From Thalassia testudinum (Eukaryota > Streptophyta > Magnoliopsida > Alismatales > Hydrocharitaceae), in assembly GCA_037157565.1 (NCBI GenBank), contig JAZHRO010000046.1:16404501-16468500 (forward strand): DNA of 64,000 nt, written 5' to 3'. Within the stretch, counting starts at the first letter, position 1; every line of letters starts with the position of its first letter. The translations under genes and the position numbers were made by a program. Of the stretch, positions 32,863 through 45,475 are shown one piece after another. The notes below the pieces were generated by a model, which ran no database searches, was not told where the DNA came from, and was given only the letters and a program-made list of their open reading frames with translations.

Positions 32863-35333
32863 ATGCAGGGGATGAGAGTCCTAACGTGGAATGTGCGTGG
32901 GTTGCGCAACAAAGTGAGAAGGGTGTCGCTTATTAGATATCTTGTGGAGTGGGAGATTGATTGTGCTCTTATTCAAAAGACACATTTGGAGGAGGAAAAT
33001 GGCCCTGTCTGGGACTCTCTGAGATAATCTGGGAGAGCAGACTATGTGGGGAAGGCTACAATTGGCATATCTGGTGGGATGGCAATATGGTGGAAAAAAT
33101 CCAGCGTTAAAGTGATTGAAATCCACCGCGACAGACATGTGCTTACCTATAGATGTCAGAACCTTCAAGGTGATCTGGATTGGTTCATTTCATGAATATA
33201 TGGACCTTGTGTAGTAGCTGGTCGGGTGGAACTTTGGGAGGACCTGTCAATAGTGCATCAAAGAGTCCAAGAGGTACCATGGCTTGTTGGTGGTGATTTC
33301 AACTATCCTTTATCAAGTGGAGACAGACCTGGGGGTAGTTCTGAAGGTGCAATGGCTGGATTTCAATTGACTATGCAGAGCTTGGGCATCACTGAATACC
33401 CTATCAGTGGGGTTGATTTCACCTGGAGAAATGGTAGTGGGCTGGTATCAAGGTTGGACAGGTTCTTTAGCAACCTGAGCCTCTTGGAGAGATTCCACCT
33501 GTCTTCTACTATGAGCCTTGACAGGCCATTCTCTGATCACACGCCAATTGTGTGGGATTGTGGGGTGAATGTGGATGTTGGTTCATACTTCAAGCTTAAA
33601 AAGTCTTGGTTTAGAGAAGAGGGGTTTGTAGATATGCTACCTAGTTGGTGGCGGAATAAGAATGTTACAAGCTCAGCTACACAGCAGCTTGCATCAATGT
33701 TGGTAGATATGCACTCAATGATGAAGGAATATGGGCAGACAGTGGCGGCTATTAGAGAGCGGAAGATGGCTGAGGCACTGGCAGAGATCCAAAGGCTTGA
33801 TTTGAAGGAATGCAGGGTAGTTCTAAGTGCCCTAGAGTAGGAACAAAGAAAATATCTGCAGCAGGTCATTGGGGAGGAGGACTTAAAGAAAGAAATGGAC
33901 TGGCATGAGAGGTCTAGACAACTGTGGCTTAAGGAAGGTGATGCCAATACAAAATTCTTTCATCTTGCAGCCAGTGCTAGGAGAAGATTTAATCTCATCT
34001 CCTCTATTAAAGTGGGTGAGAGAACCATTACCTCTACTCGTGAAATAAGATCTGAAGCTAGCCGTTACTTTAAAGAAGTAGCCAAGCTGCACCAAGAGGT
34101 TCTTGGAGGATGGCTTCGACAACATTTTCGTGTGTCAGCAGTGAACAGGTTGCTATGTTAGTTGCCCCTTTTACTGAACATGAAATAGTGGAAGCAATCA
34201 AATGTTTGAATAATGAGGGAGCTCCAAGACCGGATGGGGTACAGGTCTTCTTCTACAAGGAAATGTGGAACGTTCTTAAGAAGGATGTGATGGAAGTTAT
34301 ACATGAGTTTGAAAAGGGCAACTTTGGTTTTGAAAGACTAAACAAGTCTTATTTGTTTTTGTTACCAAAGAAGTCGGATGTAGAGAAATTTTCAGATTAC
34401 AGGCCTATTGCGTTGTCGAATTCCATTTATCTTATCATCAACAAGATCCTAGCCAACAGAATTCGTGATGTATTGCAAGAGTTGATTATGCCTGTCCAAT
34501 CTGCGTTCTTACCTGGGAGGTCACTGCAGGAATCTTTCATCATGGCTCAAGAAATGGTGATGGGATGGCATAGGCGAAAATCCAAGGCCTATTGGTCCTC
34601 TGTGGTGTGTGCTTTGGCAAATAACTGGAATTTATTCAAGTCTGTCTTGGGTGATGGGAAAAGCTTCAAATTCTGGTTGGAAAAATGGCTGCCTGGTGGG
34701 GTGATAAAAGATAGGTACCCTCTTGCATTTTCGGCTGCTATTGATAAAAATGCTTTGGTGTGTGACTATTCGGACATGGCTTCTGAGAATTGGATGTTAA
34801 ATAATGAGGTGGGGAATGGCCATGGAATAAGAACATGGGCAGAAAATGAACGTCTCCTGCAAGAACTTATTATTTTCAGACCTACGCCTAAGGAGTGTGA
34901 TACATACAAATGGGATGGGATTTTCTCCTCAACGTCTGCCTATGAGAAACTCATCATTTCTTCCAGGTTGGCAGAGGTCGATGAGATTGGGAACAAGCTA
35001 TGGAAATTGAAAGTACCACTGAAAGTACAAATCTTCTTGTGGTTGTGCAGAAGAGATGGCCTGGTAATGAGAGATATGAGGCATAGGAGAATGGGCACCC
35101 CTACTCATTTTTGCCATTTGTGTGGGATGCACAATGACTCCAGTCTTCATATTTTTTCCACTTACATGATAACAGATTGTGTTTGGAGGAAGGTATGTAG
35201 GGAAACTATTCCCACATGGGAGGATCTATGGAGTTCCTTCTTGAGGGTGAATAAGCCATATTTGCCCATGGTGGCAGTACTATGTCGGTGTGGAAAGCTA
35301 GAAATGAGAGTTTGTTTTAGGAGAGACCAATGA
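32863..35333 (+). pseudogene. LINE ORF2: endonuclease, RT (palm deleted), zf-RVT
   Basis: The start ATG at 32863 opens MQGMRVLTWNVRGLRNK, the usual start of plant L1 ORF2. Endonuclease motifs: WNVRGL; IQKTH, where the catalytic Glu of the usual QET is Lys; GGDFNYPL; DFTWRNG; and SDHTPI (to about 33550). The linker (33560-34100) has [12 protein letters not shown] fingers follow: GAPRPDGVQVFFYKEMW, LPKKSDVEKFSDYRPIALSN and QSAFLPGRS (34200-34540). At about 34585 the reading jumps to post-RT sequence (WKLKVPLKVQIFLWLC, then CHLC...H, zf-RVT, 35000-35160). The palm with its YxDD box is absent. In-frame stops at about 33025, 33196 and 33838 and a frameshift near 34110 also break it. Confidence 0.92.
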
Positions 35334-35415
35334 ATGTGGATAATATTGTAAACAATTGCTAGAATCTCATACATCAATGGGGTTCACTCATGTAATTCTT
35401 TACCCTCATTTAATC

Positions 35416-35421
35416 AATAAA
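35416..35421 (+). terminator. polyadenylation signal of LINE
   Basis: AATAAA about 50 bp before the A tail at 35471. Confidence 0.7.
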
Positions 35422-35493
35422 AGCTCTCCCGGACTGCTATCGACGATTTAATAGCACTCCTTTTCACTTTAAAAAAAAAATATTGCATAACAT

Positions 35494-36079
35494 ACATCAT
35501 CGTGCATTTAGAGTAGATTGTATAAAATGTATACTAATTCTCTTATTTTAATGGCTAGGGCACAGGGTGACATGAATCTGGGCTTCAAATGGTGAATCCA
35601 ACCGTACAGATGGATCCAGATCGACAATCGCAACCCAATGACATGAGAATTGGTCCGATGAGACATCTGTGGCATCCTCTGCAAGCATTTGAAGATGGAT
35701 GGCTCAGATCATGCTACGTGGCACCATCTGAGCCTCCCAATGTTGCCTAAAACTCCCGCTCAACCTCTGAAGCTTGCACACCATGCAATCTGGGTTGTTG
35801 GATGGCCATTCAATAGCCATACGCGTGCCACATCGCTCTCCAGATCACACCTGATATGCCATGAAAGATATCGACCATTGGATGAAGATCCAATGGTCAA
35901 ACTTGCATGCCAACATAGCCATCCACGCAACAATCCACGCTCATAGCCGTTGGGCAAGCACCCTATCCAAAGCGCGAGACTTGGGTTAGAATCAGGGGCA
36001 ACGGATTTAATCTGCTGAAGTGCTATGCGGATGAAATTGAGCCATCGATGCATGATCAAATGGCTATGGGAGCGGCTAC
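35494..36079 (+). repeat. B' LTR, part 2
   Basis: Continues from 31366 after the LINE. It parallels B2 (GCATTTAGAGTAG..GATTG, GATCCAACCGTA) and holds family B style words (CGACCATTGGATGAAGATCC, CACGTGGCACCATCT). It stops at the A2 insertion, whose duplication GTGGC is at 36080-36084. No ORF is supported. Confidence 0.75.
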
Positions 36080-37029
36080 GTGGCAGATGGGAACACCATC
36101 ATGAGCCATAACTAGCTCATTTTGACCCAATTAAGTCAAATGCTCCTACATAACCACTAGAGAGTTATAAGTCATTGCAAAATCATTCTAAGGGGAAAAT
36201 AAGAAACTAGGGTTAAAACTGTAATTTTACCACCTTATCATGAATGCAGTACAACCACGGGTTTTCCTAGGGGTTGAATGAATGCCAATTGGTCTTAAAA
36301 AGAAAACAAGTAGGTTAGAATAATCAGAAAAGGATCTGCACGTGTTTTGAGAATTAAATTAGTTTTGAAACCCTAAAAACAGACTCGCTTAATTAACTGA
36401 GGATCTGATTAGGATAAAATACACCTAAACCCTCTAAAATTCATAGAAAAATATTCTCTAGGGTTTAGAATCTTTAATTTGACCATCAGAACCCGTTTTG
36501 ACCCAAAATAGAATCACACATAGACATTTGCCCTAATTTGGGTTTTTGCATAAATTACTTAGTCAAAAATGGTCAAAACTAAAATCCAACTACACCATTG
36601 GATTCCTTAGGTCCAAATTAGGTTTGTACCAAAATTTGGATCCAAGATGAGTTTATCTTGACCTATTTTGCAAATTGGTCCTGTTTAATTACATTTCTAC
36701 CTTTAACTTTCAAAATCCTTTCAAATAGGCCCCTACCTTGTCGTTGTTCTCACAAATAGGTCTCTGCCGCCATTAAACCTATTCCTACTTACTCTAGCAA
36801 CCTTAAAAAGGAAAGAACTCCTTGATTTCTTGACGAATCCCTTTCAAATTTGAAAGGGAAGTTCGTCAAGAAATTCCCTTCCTTTTGGACCTAATCCTAG
36901 GCCCTAAAACCTACCCAATCTCTCATGTGAATGCATGAGAGATTTGGGTATCAAGGAATTCCCAAACTCTGGTGAGCTTTCCAATCTTGAGAAGCTTGCT
37001 TCCCAAGCTCTAATTGTCATACTGAGGTG

Positions 37030-37037
37030 TATAAAAG
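37030..37037 (+). promoter_or_regulatory. TATA box of A2 5' LTR
   Basis: TATAAAAG, conserved at the same offset in A1 and in the 3' LTR. It is the probable promoter of the element RNA. Confidence 0.65.
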
Positions 37038-38315
37038 CACCCCCTGCTCATACCGAATCCCTCAAGCTTGAATTCGACCAGAGAAACCCTCAAATTCCTC
37101 TCTCTCATCCTCCGGCCGATTTCCTCTTCAAGCTCTGGCGACTCTCTCTGCCTCCCCTCGTCGTCTGACCACAATACCAGTGGCAGACTCTTCCTCCTTG
37201 CCTTCTTCAGAGTCGCGCAGTACCCACCAGCGCTCCTGCCCCTTCATCCTTGCCGCCCACCTCTCGTTAGAGCAGTTTCATCTCCTACGTCGGCCACACC
37301 TCAACTGGTGCCAACTTCACTCCCCTTCGTCTGCCTCCCCTCCTAAACAACTCCTCGACTTCCACTCTTCATTTTCAGACATTCGCTGCTCCATTTCGAT
37401 AGCCGACTCGCCTCACCGTCCTCCATCTTCCACCTCGCAGACGTACCTCCAGCGAGCTCACACGGCCACTATGCTCCACTAACCCAACCGTCGTTCATCT
37501 CTACACCTCCGCCGTGTCCCACAGAGCAAAAGCCTTCTGGTCTTCAAGGCTATTAGCCTCTCCAATGCTCCATCGAACACACCCACTCTTACGCACACAG
37601 TCCGACTCCATCACGCACGCACGGACCTCGCCATGCCATTCAAACTCCATCGTTGCACTCGCCATGGTCCGGCGAAGGTTCTGAGCAAGTTTAATTGGGT
37701 CGCGAGGCTGTTTGCCTGGTTTTAGGTGTGTCACCTCCTACGCCATTGACGAAGCTTTTAGCGAAGCTTCAAGCCCTTGCTCTAGCACCTACAGGTCCCA
37801 GGCAATGTCCCAGGTGCAGCAGAGTGTCTCCAGGACCACAACCTAGGAACAAATTAGGCCCTTTGACCAGGCATTTGACTGCGAACGCGAGGAGCTGCTG
37901 CTACTGTTGCGCGAAGGAAGGAAGGTGGGATAGACCACCTCGTAGGCTAACGACCCCCTACGCCCACATAAATTGAAAAGGTGTCATCAGCTTATTTCCT
38001 CGACACACAGGGGGTGAGGTCCCCCGCATGCTCCCCTCACACGCACCTCATCCGCGACACTTCACCCGCAGACCTAGTGTGCTCGACCACACCTGCAGCC
38101 TTGAACCCAGGTTTGCGCCTACCCGATTACCTAGTTACCCATTGAGAGGCCCTAGGAGGGCAGAGCCTAAGAGAGAAAGGGAAGGAGAGATTGCGTGGGG
38201 TAGGGGTAGGGTTTTGCTGCAGAGAGTATTGGCTAATACTTAGCCAATTTGAGAATCCCCTCCCCTATGTGAAGAAGGAGAAGGCAGCAAAAGAAGAAGA
38301 AGAAAAGAAGAAGAA

Positions 38316-38401
38316 GAGAAGAGGGAGCCGCAATAGGGAAAGAAAGAAAGAAGAAGAAGAGAAGAGGGAGCCGCAATAGGGAAAGAAAGAAAGAAGAAAA
38401 G
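38316..38401 (+). repeat. 43-bp tandem duplication, purine-rich
   Basis: Two copies of a unit beginning GAGAAGAGGGAGCCGCAATA. The 3' LTR has only one corresponding, diverged copy near 49337. Confidence 0.85.
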
Positions 38402-38819
38402 CAGAGAAAGAAGAACATTAGAAGGGAAAGGAAGAGGAGAGCATTGTAGCATCAGACATTTAAGTCGTCTAATCCCATCTTCTAATGTCTGATTTGAGTT
38501 TCTAAAGCTATAATTAACTAGATTGATATTGTGTTTCTACTTGCTATACTGTATAAGGGTAATTGGTGATTTAAATCACCATTTTACCCTCCTCATTTTA
38601 CACATTGATCATTGATTTCTTATATCATTCTTCATTAAGCTTTTACTTATATATTATGCTCATTTACATTATAAATTATGATCTTGAGCTTTAAATTCCA
38701 TATTGCTCCCTATGCTTGACCTTGGAACATTTTTTAAGTAATAAAATTTATTTGTTTAAGCGCTATTTTGGTTATACAACACGACAATCTTAAATACCGA
38801 TTTAACACGTAGAACATCT

Positions 38820-38837
38820 TGGCGCCGTTGCCGGGGA
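38820..38837 (+). promoter_or_regulatory. primer-binding site of A2 (tRNA-Asp)
   Basis: TGGCGCCGTTGCCGGGGA lies three bases after the LTR. It matches the complement of the plant tRNA-Asp 3' end without mismatch. Confidence 0.92.
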
Positions 38838-39728
38838 GCAACGGGCAATTTAGAACTCTTCATTGCAATTCCTAATTCAGATTCTACTTGCTATATCTCT
38901 TTTGCTGTGGTTGTTTCAGGAGAGATATATTCAAGGAAGATCAGCCGCATAGTAAACACGCCAAGGGCAGCTAAGTTCTAACCACTCTCTCTTAAGCCCC
39001 TCATTCTAAAAAGGATAAAAGGAAAAAAATCAATTAGGGTTACTTGCATTCTTTCCGTAGATAATTCATCAAGTTGCCTGAGTTGATACATTTTATTTGG
39101 ACAACAAATCTTGATTTGTGCACCCACTTAAAGCTTAAGGTATCTAGGGCTATCACATTCTTGTTTGAGCCCTAGGTACCGCATTTGGACAAATTAAAGT
39201 GGACCAAATTAGAGCCAATTAAGGATTCCAATTTAGGGTTTTTAGAGACACACTTGCTTAATGAAGAAATCATCTTCCCAAACAATGTGTGCCTGGACCT
39301 TGATTGATCTGATTTATTCAGGCAAAACCCTAAAATCAGGCTCTTAAAGTCATTTGAACACTAAAAGAGGGACCTAAATTTTCAAGGAGAACACAGATGA
39401 AGTTGATCCCCTTGTTTGGGTCAACCAATCTTCAAATTAGGTAACTTTTGCACTCAACACATCTTAAAGCTCAAGTGAAATTCTAAAGCACCCTTGCTCT
39501 TAATTAAAACTGGTAGGCTTAAGAGGTCAAGTCCCCATTCTGATCTACCTGGAACATCAGTGACAAGAGAGGTTGGGTGGGGGAAACCCTGTAACCCGTG
39601 GGGACACTCTACCGTGTAGGGGTCTTTGTAGGACTCTCCCTCTTTAGCTGCCCAGGTAATTCTTAGGTGGATGACTTTCTGACTAAGGGGTTTCATCCGT
39701 TCCGAACCTCTATAGTCATCCAAAATTT
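38838..39728 (+). other. 5' leader of A2
   Basis: About 0.9 kb, non-coding. The minus-strand frame at 39454-39723 has no family resemblance. This is where packaging signals would lie, but I recognise none. Confidence 0.6.
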
Positions 39729-41330
39729 TTGGGTTTCTTGATTGGGTCCATCACATTCTACCTCTCATCTACTCCATTGGTGCATGTTCGGGAGGACGTC
39801 TCTAAGATCATCCTTGAGGCCTCTTTAGTTACTCATTCATGTCAAGGCCAAGCCTTGACCTCTTTGTTTGTGCAACAACCCAATCCTATTGATATCTCTT
39901 CCGATTCATCTAAACTTGATTCTCCTTCATCCATCATCATGGCACAACCTGAAGATAAAAATAATCTTGAAAATCAACTTCAATGCCTCAATGATTTATT
40001 CCAAGCCTTTGTGAACCCACCGCAACGTCCAATGATGCAAGATCACTATAATCCTGCTGCGGTAGCAATCGAACCTCGAGTACAAATCCCTGCTGGAGGT
40101 CCTAACACTAAACTCAAGCCCAACATGATTCATGCCATTCCCAAATTCCATGGGCGTAATTTTGAAGATCCTTTCCAGCATATCAAACAACTCAAGAATC
40201 TGGCCCAGACCTTTGGGTCAGAAGCTCAAAATTGAGATATTCTACTCATAAAAATGTTCTCCTTCTCTCTTATGGATAAAGCTGCTCACTGGCACCAAAC
40301 CCAAATGCGTCCAATCAACACCTGGGCGGAACTTCAATCCGAGTTTCTGAGAAAGTTCTTCCCTGTTGGTTGGACAAATGCTTTACGACACCAGATCACA
40401 CATTTCACACAACAAGTAGGAGAACCACTCAACGAAGCATGGAATCATTTTTTGGATCTCATACGAAAGTGCCCCCATCATGGAGTTCCTAAATGGGAAC
40501 AAGTCCAATCTTTTTACCAGGGACTCCATGAGGATATTAGATTATTCGTTATTGCAACCTGCAGAGGAAACATCATAGGTCAACACAAAGACACCATGTG
40601 GGAGATTCTTGAGAATATGTGTAAGAACTCCATCAATAATGAATCCATGGGCATGTTCGACCAGACGAATGCCCATGCATTGACGAATCCAAAGGGAGCA
40701 CATAAGATGCTGGGCCTGTCCTCTTCTATCGACTTGGAACTAATGGCCAGTCATCTGGATAAGGTCTCTATTATTGAGAAGAAGGTGGATGAGCTAACTT
40801 GACATTTGCAGTGAGCCACCTCTGCTCAAAACCCATTCACACAACCACCCTCTGGCAGGGAGGCCGTGCACAACATCTATCCCCGACCTTCTTAGGGGAT
40901 GGACCCCTATCCACCCCTGTCTGATTCTGGCTACGGAGGAAACTCTGGATCCACCTACTCCAGTTGGGGGAACTCTGAACCCTCATATTCTGATTTTCCC
41001 GAGGTTCCTCAGACCTGCGAGGACCTCAACACCATTCAAAATGATCCATTGTCAAAGAACTACAACCTTGGATGGTGCAATCATCCCAACTTCACATGGT
41101 TAGGCAATAATCAAAATCAGAGACCTCAATATCTGCACCGACCACAAGCACCTCGTTCATATCAACCCCCTCAGCCTCAGCCTAACTCAACTTATCAATC
41201 TGGGCTGACTCAGGCAGATCAAATGACTCTTATCCTTCAGACTCTGGCTGATATTCAGAAGACAAATGCAGCTATGAAAAACAACACAGAGATGAGATCA
41301 CAGAGGTTCGCAATCAACTTGTCCAGATGA
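39729..41330 (+). pseudogene. A2 gag (Athila-type capsid polyprotein)
   Basis: Three pieces in one frame (39729-40235, 40254-40802, 40899-41330), separated only by stop codons. The likely original start is the ATG at 39939 (MAQPEDKNN). The frame is open upstream to an ATG at 39729. Capsid motifs: MIHAIPKFHGRNFEDPFQHI, FSLMDKAAHWH, FLRKFFPVGWTNALRHQI, then EAWNHFLDLIRKCPHHGVP and YQGL, in the order of the retrotransposon gag domain. A Pro/Gln-rich tail has NLGWCNHPNFTWLGNN, the counterpart of the [11 protein letters not shown] block of family B. No CCHC knuckle. A frameshift near 41325 separates it from the protease. Confidence 0.9.
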
Positions 41331-44300
41331 CAAATCCTCGCCAACCTAGTGCACTTCCTTCACAACCACTGCCTAATCCGGATAACGTGCCAAACCAGAG
41401 GCACGTTATGAACCTAAATCTGGGCAAAACTCACTTTTTTTATCAGGCCCCTTCTACTCCATCACCCGACGGGATGGAGGCTTCGACATCATATACGGGT
41501 TACCAGCAGCAAGCACCTCTTCTACCCACTCCAAACCAAAACTAGGCAAGATCAAATTCTGTTACTACCCACACTAGCAAAACAACACAGGACCCACCTT
41601 ATCCAAGCCAAAACCAGCCTGGTAGTACAAACCCTAAGTCAAGGATAGTCATCTAAGGCACCTCTATCCCAGGTCAAAAACTTCGACCCATTCTAGAGGA
41701 ACCATCTAAGGTTCCATCTCTTGAGACCTTGACCAAGGGGAAAAGGATAACCAAAATCATAGCTCTTGAGGAGGACCTAGTTAAGCTCTTTGAGCAGGTC
41801 CATATAAACATCCCCTTGATGGATGCGATACACCACGTACCAGCTTATGCATGATTTTTGAAAGACATATGTACACCTAAGCATGAGCTGCGAACCAAAG
41901 ATGAGAATCCGATTGTACTGTCAGAGCAAGCCAGCTTTATCATTTTGAGCAAACTCCTGCCTAAGGCAAAAGACCCAGGCACCCCTTTGATCCCCTATGA
42001 AATCGGTGATATACAATTTGACCGAGCTTTATTAGATTTAGGAGCCTCCATAAATTTGATACCCACATCCCTACTAGACTACTTCGAAGAATCTAAGCTT
42101 AAAAAGACTGAAATGACTTTACAACTAGCATACCGATCAATTAAGTCACCAAAAGGAATTCTCGAGGATGTCATAGTTAGGGTTCATGATTTCTATTTCC
42201 CAATGGATTTCATCGTTTTAGGCATGGATGCTCCTGAGAATGTGAAGAATACACCGATCATATTAGTGAGACCCTTTTTGGCCACTGTCAGGGCCAATAT
42301 TAATTGTGAGGAGGGACAAATCAAATTGAAATTTGGGAGCAAGATACTAGATATTGACATCTTTATGGCCCAACAAGAATTAATTGTGGAGTCAGAACAA
42401 ATTTGCAATATTGAAGCAGTGGTTGACGACTTCATAGAGAACCTGACTATTTCTGATCAACCACAGAGGATCAAAACCCACAATTAGAGGAGCCTGAAAT
42501 CAACCTAGACACACCCATAGCTCCTTCCTTTGCTCCTAACACCCATCCTAAATTACCCGCTGCTACTGAAATCCCGATTTTGGAATTAGAGCCTCTTCTT
42601 GATCATCTCAAATACGCCTTTTTAGGTTCCAATCAGATATTTCCTGTGATTATCAACTCTCGACTCACACTTGATCAGGAAACATGCCTGATTTCTGTTC
42701 TCTAGCAACATGAAAGAGCCATTGGATGGACTCTCGATGATCTCATTGGTATCAACCCCTCATACTGCACACACCACATCTACACTGAAGAGGGCTCACA
42801 ACCATCCTGTGAAATACAGAGACACCTGAATCCCAATCTGTAGGATGTCGTGAAAAAGGAGATTATCAAGTGGTTAGATGCAGGGATCATCTACCTGATC
42901 TTCGACAATCGGTGGGTGAGTCCAATCCAAGTTGTGCCTAAAATGGTAGGGTTCACCGTCATCACGACTGAACTGGAGAAGCCATACCGACCCGTATAGC
43001 AAACTCATGGAGAGTCTGCATTAATTACAGAAGACTAAATTCCTCCACAAAGAAGGATCATTTCCCACTACCGTTCATTAATCAGATTCATGAGAAACTA
43101 GTGGGAAATCGATTCTTCTGCTTTCTGGACGAGTACTCCAGTTACAACCAGGTCACAATCCATCCTGAGGACCAAGAAAAGACCACCTTCACCTGCCCCT
43201 TCGGAATTTACGCATTCTGAAGGATACCATTCGGTCTCTACAATGCACACGTTACTTTTTAGAGGTGCGTGCTTGCCATATTCTCAAATATGGTAGGTGA
43301 GTACCTTGAAGTCTTCATGGATGAGTTCACGGTATTTGGTGAATCACTTGATGATTGCCTCCTTCACTTGGTCCAGATCCTCAGGCAATGCATTGATGTG
43401 AACTTGGTCCTTCCTAGGAAAAGAGCCACTTCATGGTACCTGAGGGAATAGTCCTAGGACATCTTATCTCTGAAAAGAGCATCCAGGTTGATCGAGCTAA
43501 GGTGAATTTGATTTCCAAATTCCCTATGCCTAGCTCAGTCAAGGACATTAGATCCTTCCAGGTGCATGTCGGTTTTTACCATTGATTCATTCTCGATTTC
43601 TCAAAAATCATGTGCCCCCTAACTAATCTCCTATCTAAGGATGTCCCTTTTGAAATCACCAAGGAGTGCACTCAAGCATTTGAAGTCCTGCGTGATCAAG
43701 TTACCCAAGCACCTATCTTGTAGCCCCCTGATTGGTCTCAACCCTTTGAGATCCTGTGCGATGCATCTGATTACGCTGTAGGAGCGGTACTCGGGCAGAA
43801 AATAGATGGGAAACCTGTGGTCATTTACTATGTAGCAAGACACTTGACTAGGCTCAGTGTAATTACACAGTTACTGAGAAAGAGCTGCTAGCCATGGTAT
43901 TTGCCCTGGAAAAGTTCAGATCGTATCTTTTGGGTTCCCATATTATCATTTACTTAGATCACACTACTGTGAGGCATCTTTTTGCGAAGAAGGAAGTGAA
44001 ACTCGACTAATCCACTGGATCTTGCTGTTGCAAGAATTTGATCTCGAGATTTGCAACAAGGCGGGGAAACAGAATTTGGTAGATGATCACTTATCCCGCC
44101 TTCCTTCTGATATTATCAACCCTTCCGTACCCATTACTGAACATTTTCCCGATAAGCAGCTCCTAACTTTCAGTACAGGACTTCCATGGTTTGCTGATCT
44201 AGTAAACTACTTGTATCACATCATATACCGTCCGATTGGCTAAAAGCCAAGAAGGAAAAATTACTTTTCGATGTTAAGTACTACTTTTGGGAAGACTTGT

Positions 44301-45475
44301 ATCTCTTCTGCATTGCTGCTGATCAAATCATCCGACGATGTGTTCCGGAAGAGAAAATTCAAGACATTTTGTCCTTCTGCCATGACAAGGCATGTGGTGG
44401 ACACTTCTCTGGTCATAAAACCGTAGCAAAAGTCCTCCAGTGCAGCTTCTATTGGCCCACGATTTTCAATGACACATACAATCACTATAAGGCATGAACT
44501 CATTGCTGGACCTTAGGCAACATGAGCCACCATGATATAATGCCCTTACAGCCGATTCTCGTATGCAAAATCTTCGATATCTGGAGGATTGATTTTATGG
44601 GACCCTTCCCTATTTTGAACGACTTCGAATACATTCTTCTCGCTGTTGACTACGTGTCCAAATGAATCGAAGCCATTCCGACCCGAACCAACGATCATAA
44701 GGTGGTTATCAAATTCATTCATCAGAACATCTTTTCTCGATTCGAGATTCCACATGCCATAATCTTCGATGGAGGGACCCATTTCATGAATGCTCAATTC
44801 AGATCACTGATGACCAAATATGGGGTATCGCATCGAATCTCTACTCCTTATCACCTCCAAACCAATGGTCTAGCTGAGCTATCAAATCAGGAGATAAAGA
44901 AAATCCTTCAGGTCACTGTTCACCCTGATAGGAAAGATTGGTCATCTCGACTTCGGGAAGCTCTGTGGCCTTATAGGACCACCCACAAAACCCAATTAGG
45001 CATGTCTCCCTTCATAGTAGTGTACCGGAAGGCATGTCACCTCCCCGTCGAATTGGAGCACAAAGCCTATTGGGCAGTACGAAACTACAATCTCGATCTT
45101 TCTAAGGTAGGAACCTACAGAAAGCTTCAAATTAGTGAGATCGATGAATTACGCCACGACGTGTATGAGAACTCACGAATTTACAAAGAGCGGGTTAAGG
45201 CCTTTCATGACAAGCACATATCCAGAAAGATCATTTTCCCTGGTCAAAAAGTCCTACTCTTTGAAGGCAAACTCAAATTGTTCCCAGGAAAACTCAGATT
45301 AAAATGGATTGGACCATACCTTGTCCAACGAATCTTTGGAAATGGAGCTACTAAAATCAGTCAACTCAGCCACGATTCAGAACCTTTTTTCGTGAACGGT
45401 TAGTGACTCAAACTGTTCATTGAACTCACCAATACAAATTTGGCTAAGATATCTTTTACCCTCCATTCTCCCTGA
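41327..45475 (+). pseudogene. A2 pro-pol: protease, RT, RNase H, integrase (broken)
   Basis: The protease region is open at 41858-42487, with [16 protein letters not shown] (about 42034). RT from about 42580 (LEPLLDHLKYAFLG, then [11 protein letters not shown] and WVSPIQVVPK) shows several frameshifts near 42970-43260. Its catalytic box reads FMDEF (about 43315), so the second Asp is Glu. RNase H at about 43740-43990. The integrase (44297-45403) has a CHDKACGGHFSGHKT zinc-type segment, [15 protein letters not shown] and NGLAELSN, giving the DDE residues, then [18 protein letters not shown] stop after FFVNG at 45401 precedes the family's usual end, and the ancestral stop corresponds to TGA at 45473. 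It is dead. Confidence 0.92.

Larger units (their letters stand above)
31367..35477 (+). mobile_element. L1-type LINE, nearly full length with RT deletion
   Basis: A 4111-bp non-LTR element. It is flanked by the 16-bp duplication AAATATTGCATAACAT at 31351-31366 and 35478-35493. It ends with AATAAA (35416-35421) and a short A run at the tail. It encodes a degenerate ORF1 with zinc knuckles, and ORF2 with an apurinic-type endonuclease, the N-terminal RT fingers and a C-terminal zf-RVT region. The catalytic RT palm is missing and there are stops, so it is dead. It inserted in the B' LTR. Confidence 0.93.
36085..38816 (+). repeat. 5' LTR of A2
   Basis: About 2732 bp. It has a TATA box at 37030-37037, a C-rich transcribed region, a purine-rich stretch with a 43-bp tandem duplication (units starting 38316 and 38359) absent from the 3' LTR, TGCTCCCTATGCTTGACC (38704-38721), AATAAA at 38740-38745 and a CA end at 38815-38816. 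ORFs such as 37068-37346 are not supported. Confidence 0.93.

Noticed and set aside
37068..37976. ORFs in the family A LTR (also 5043-5333, 48143-48855)
   Set aside because: They fall in the pyrimidine-rich transcribed part of LTRs, are not kept between the LTR copies, and resemble no protein family.
38820..38837. TGGCGCCGTTGCCGGGGA as part of a tRNA gene
   Set aside because: It is only the complement of a tRNA-Asp 3' end, next to an LTR. There is no cloverleaf around it.
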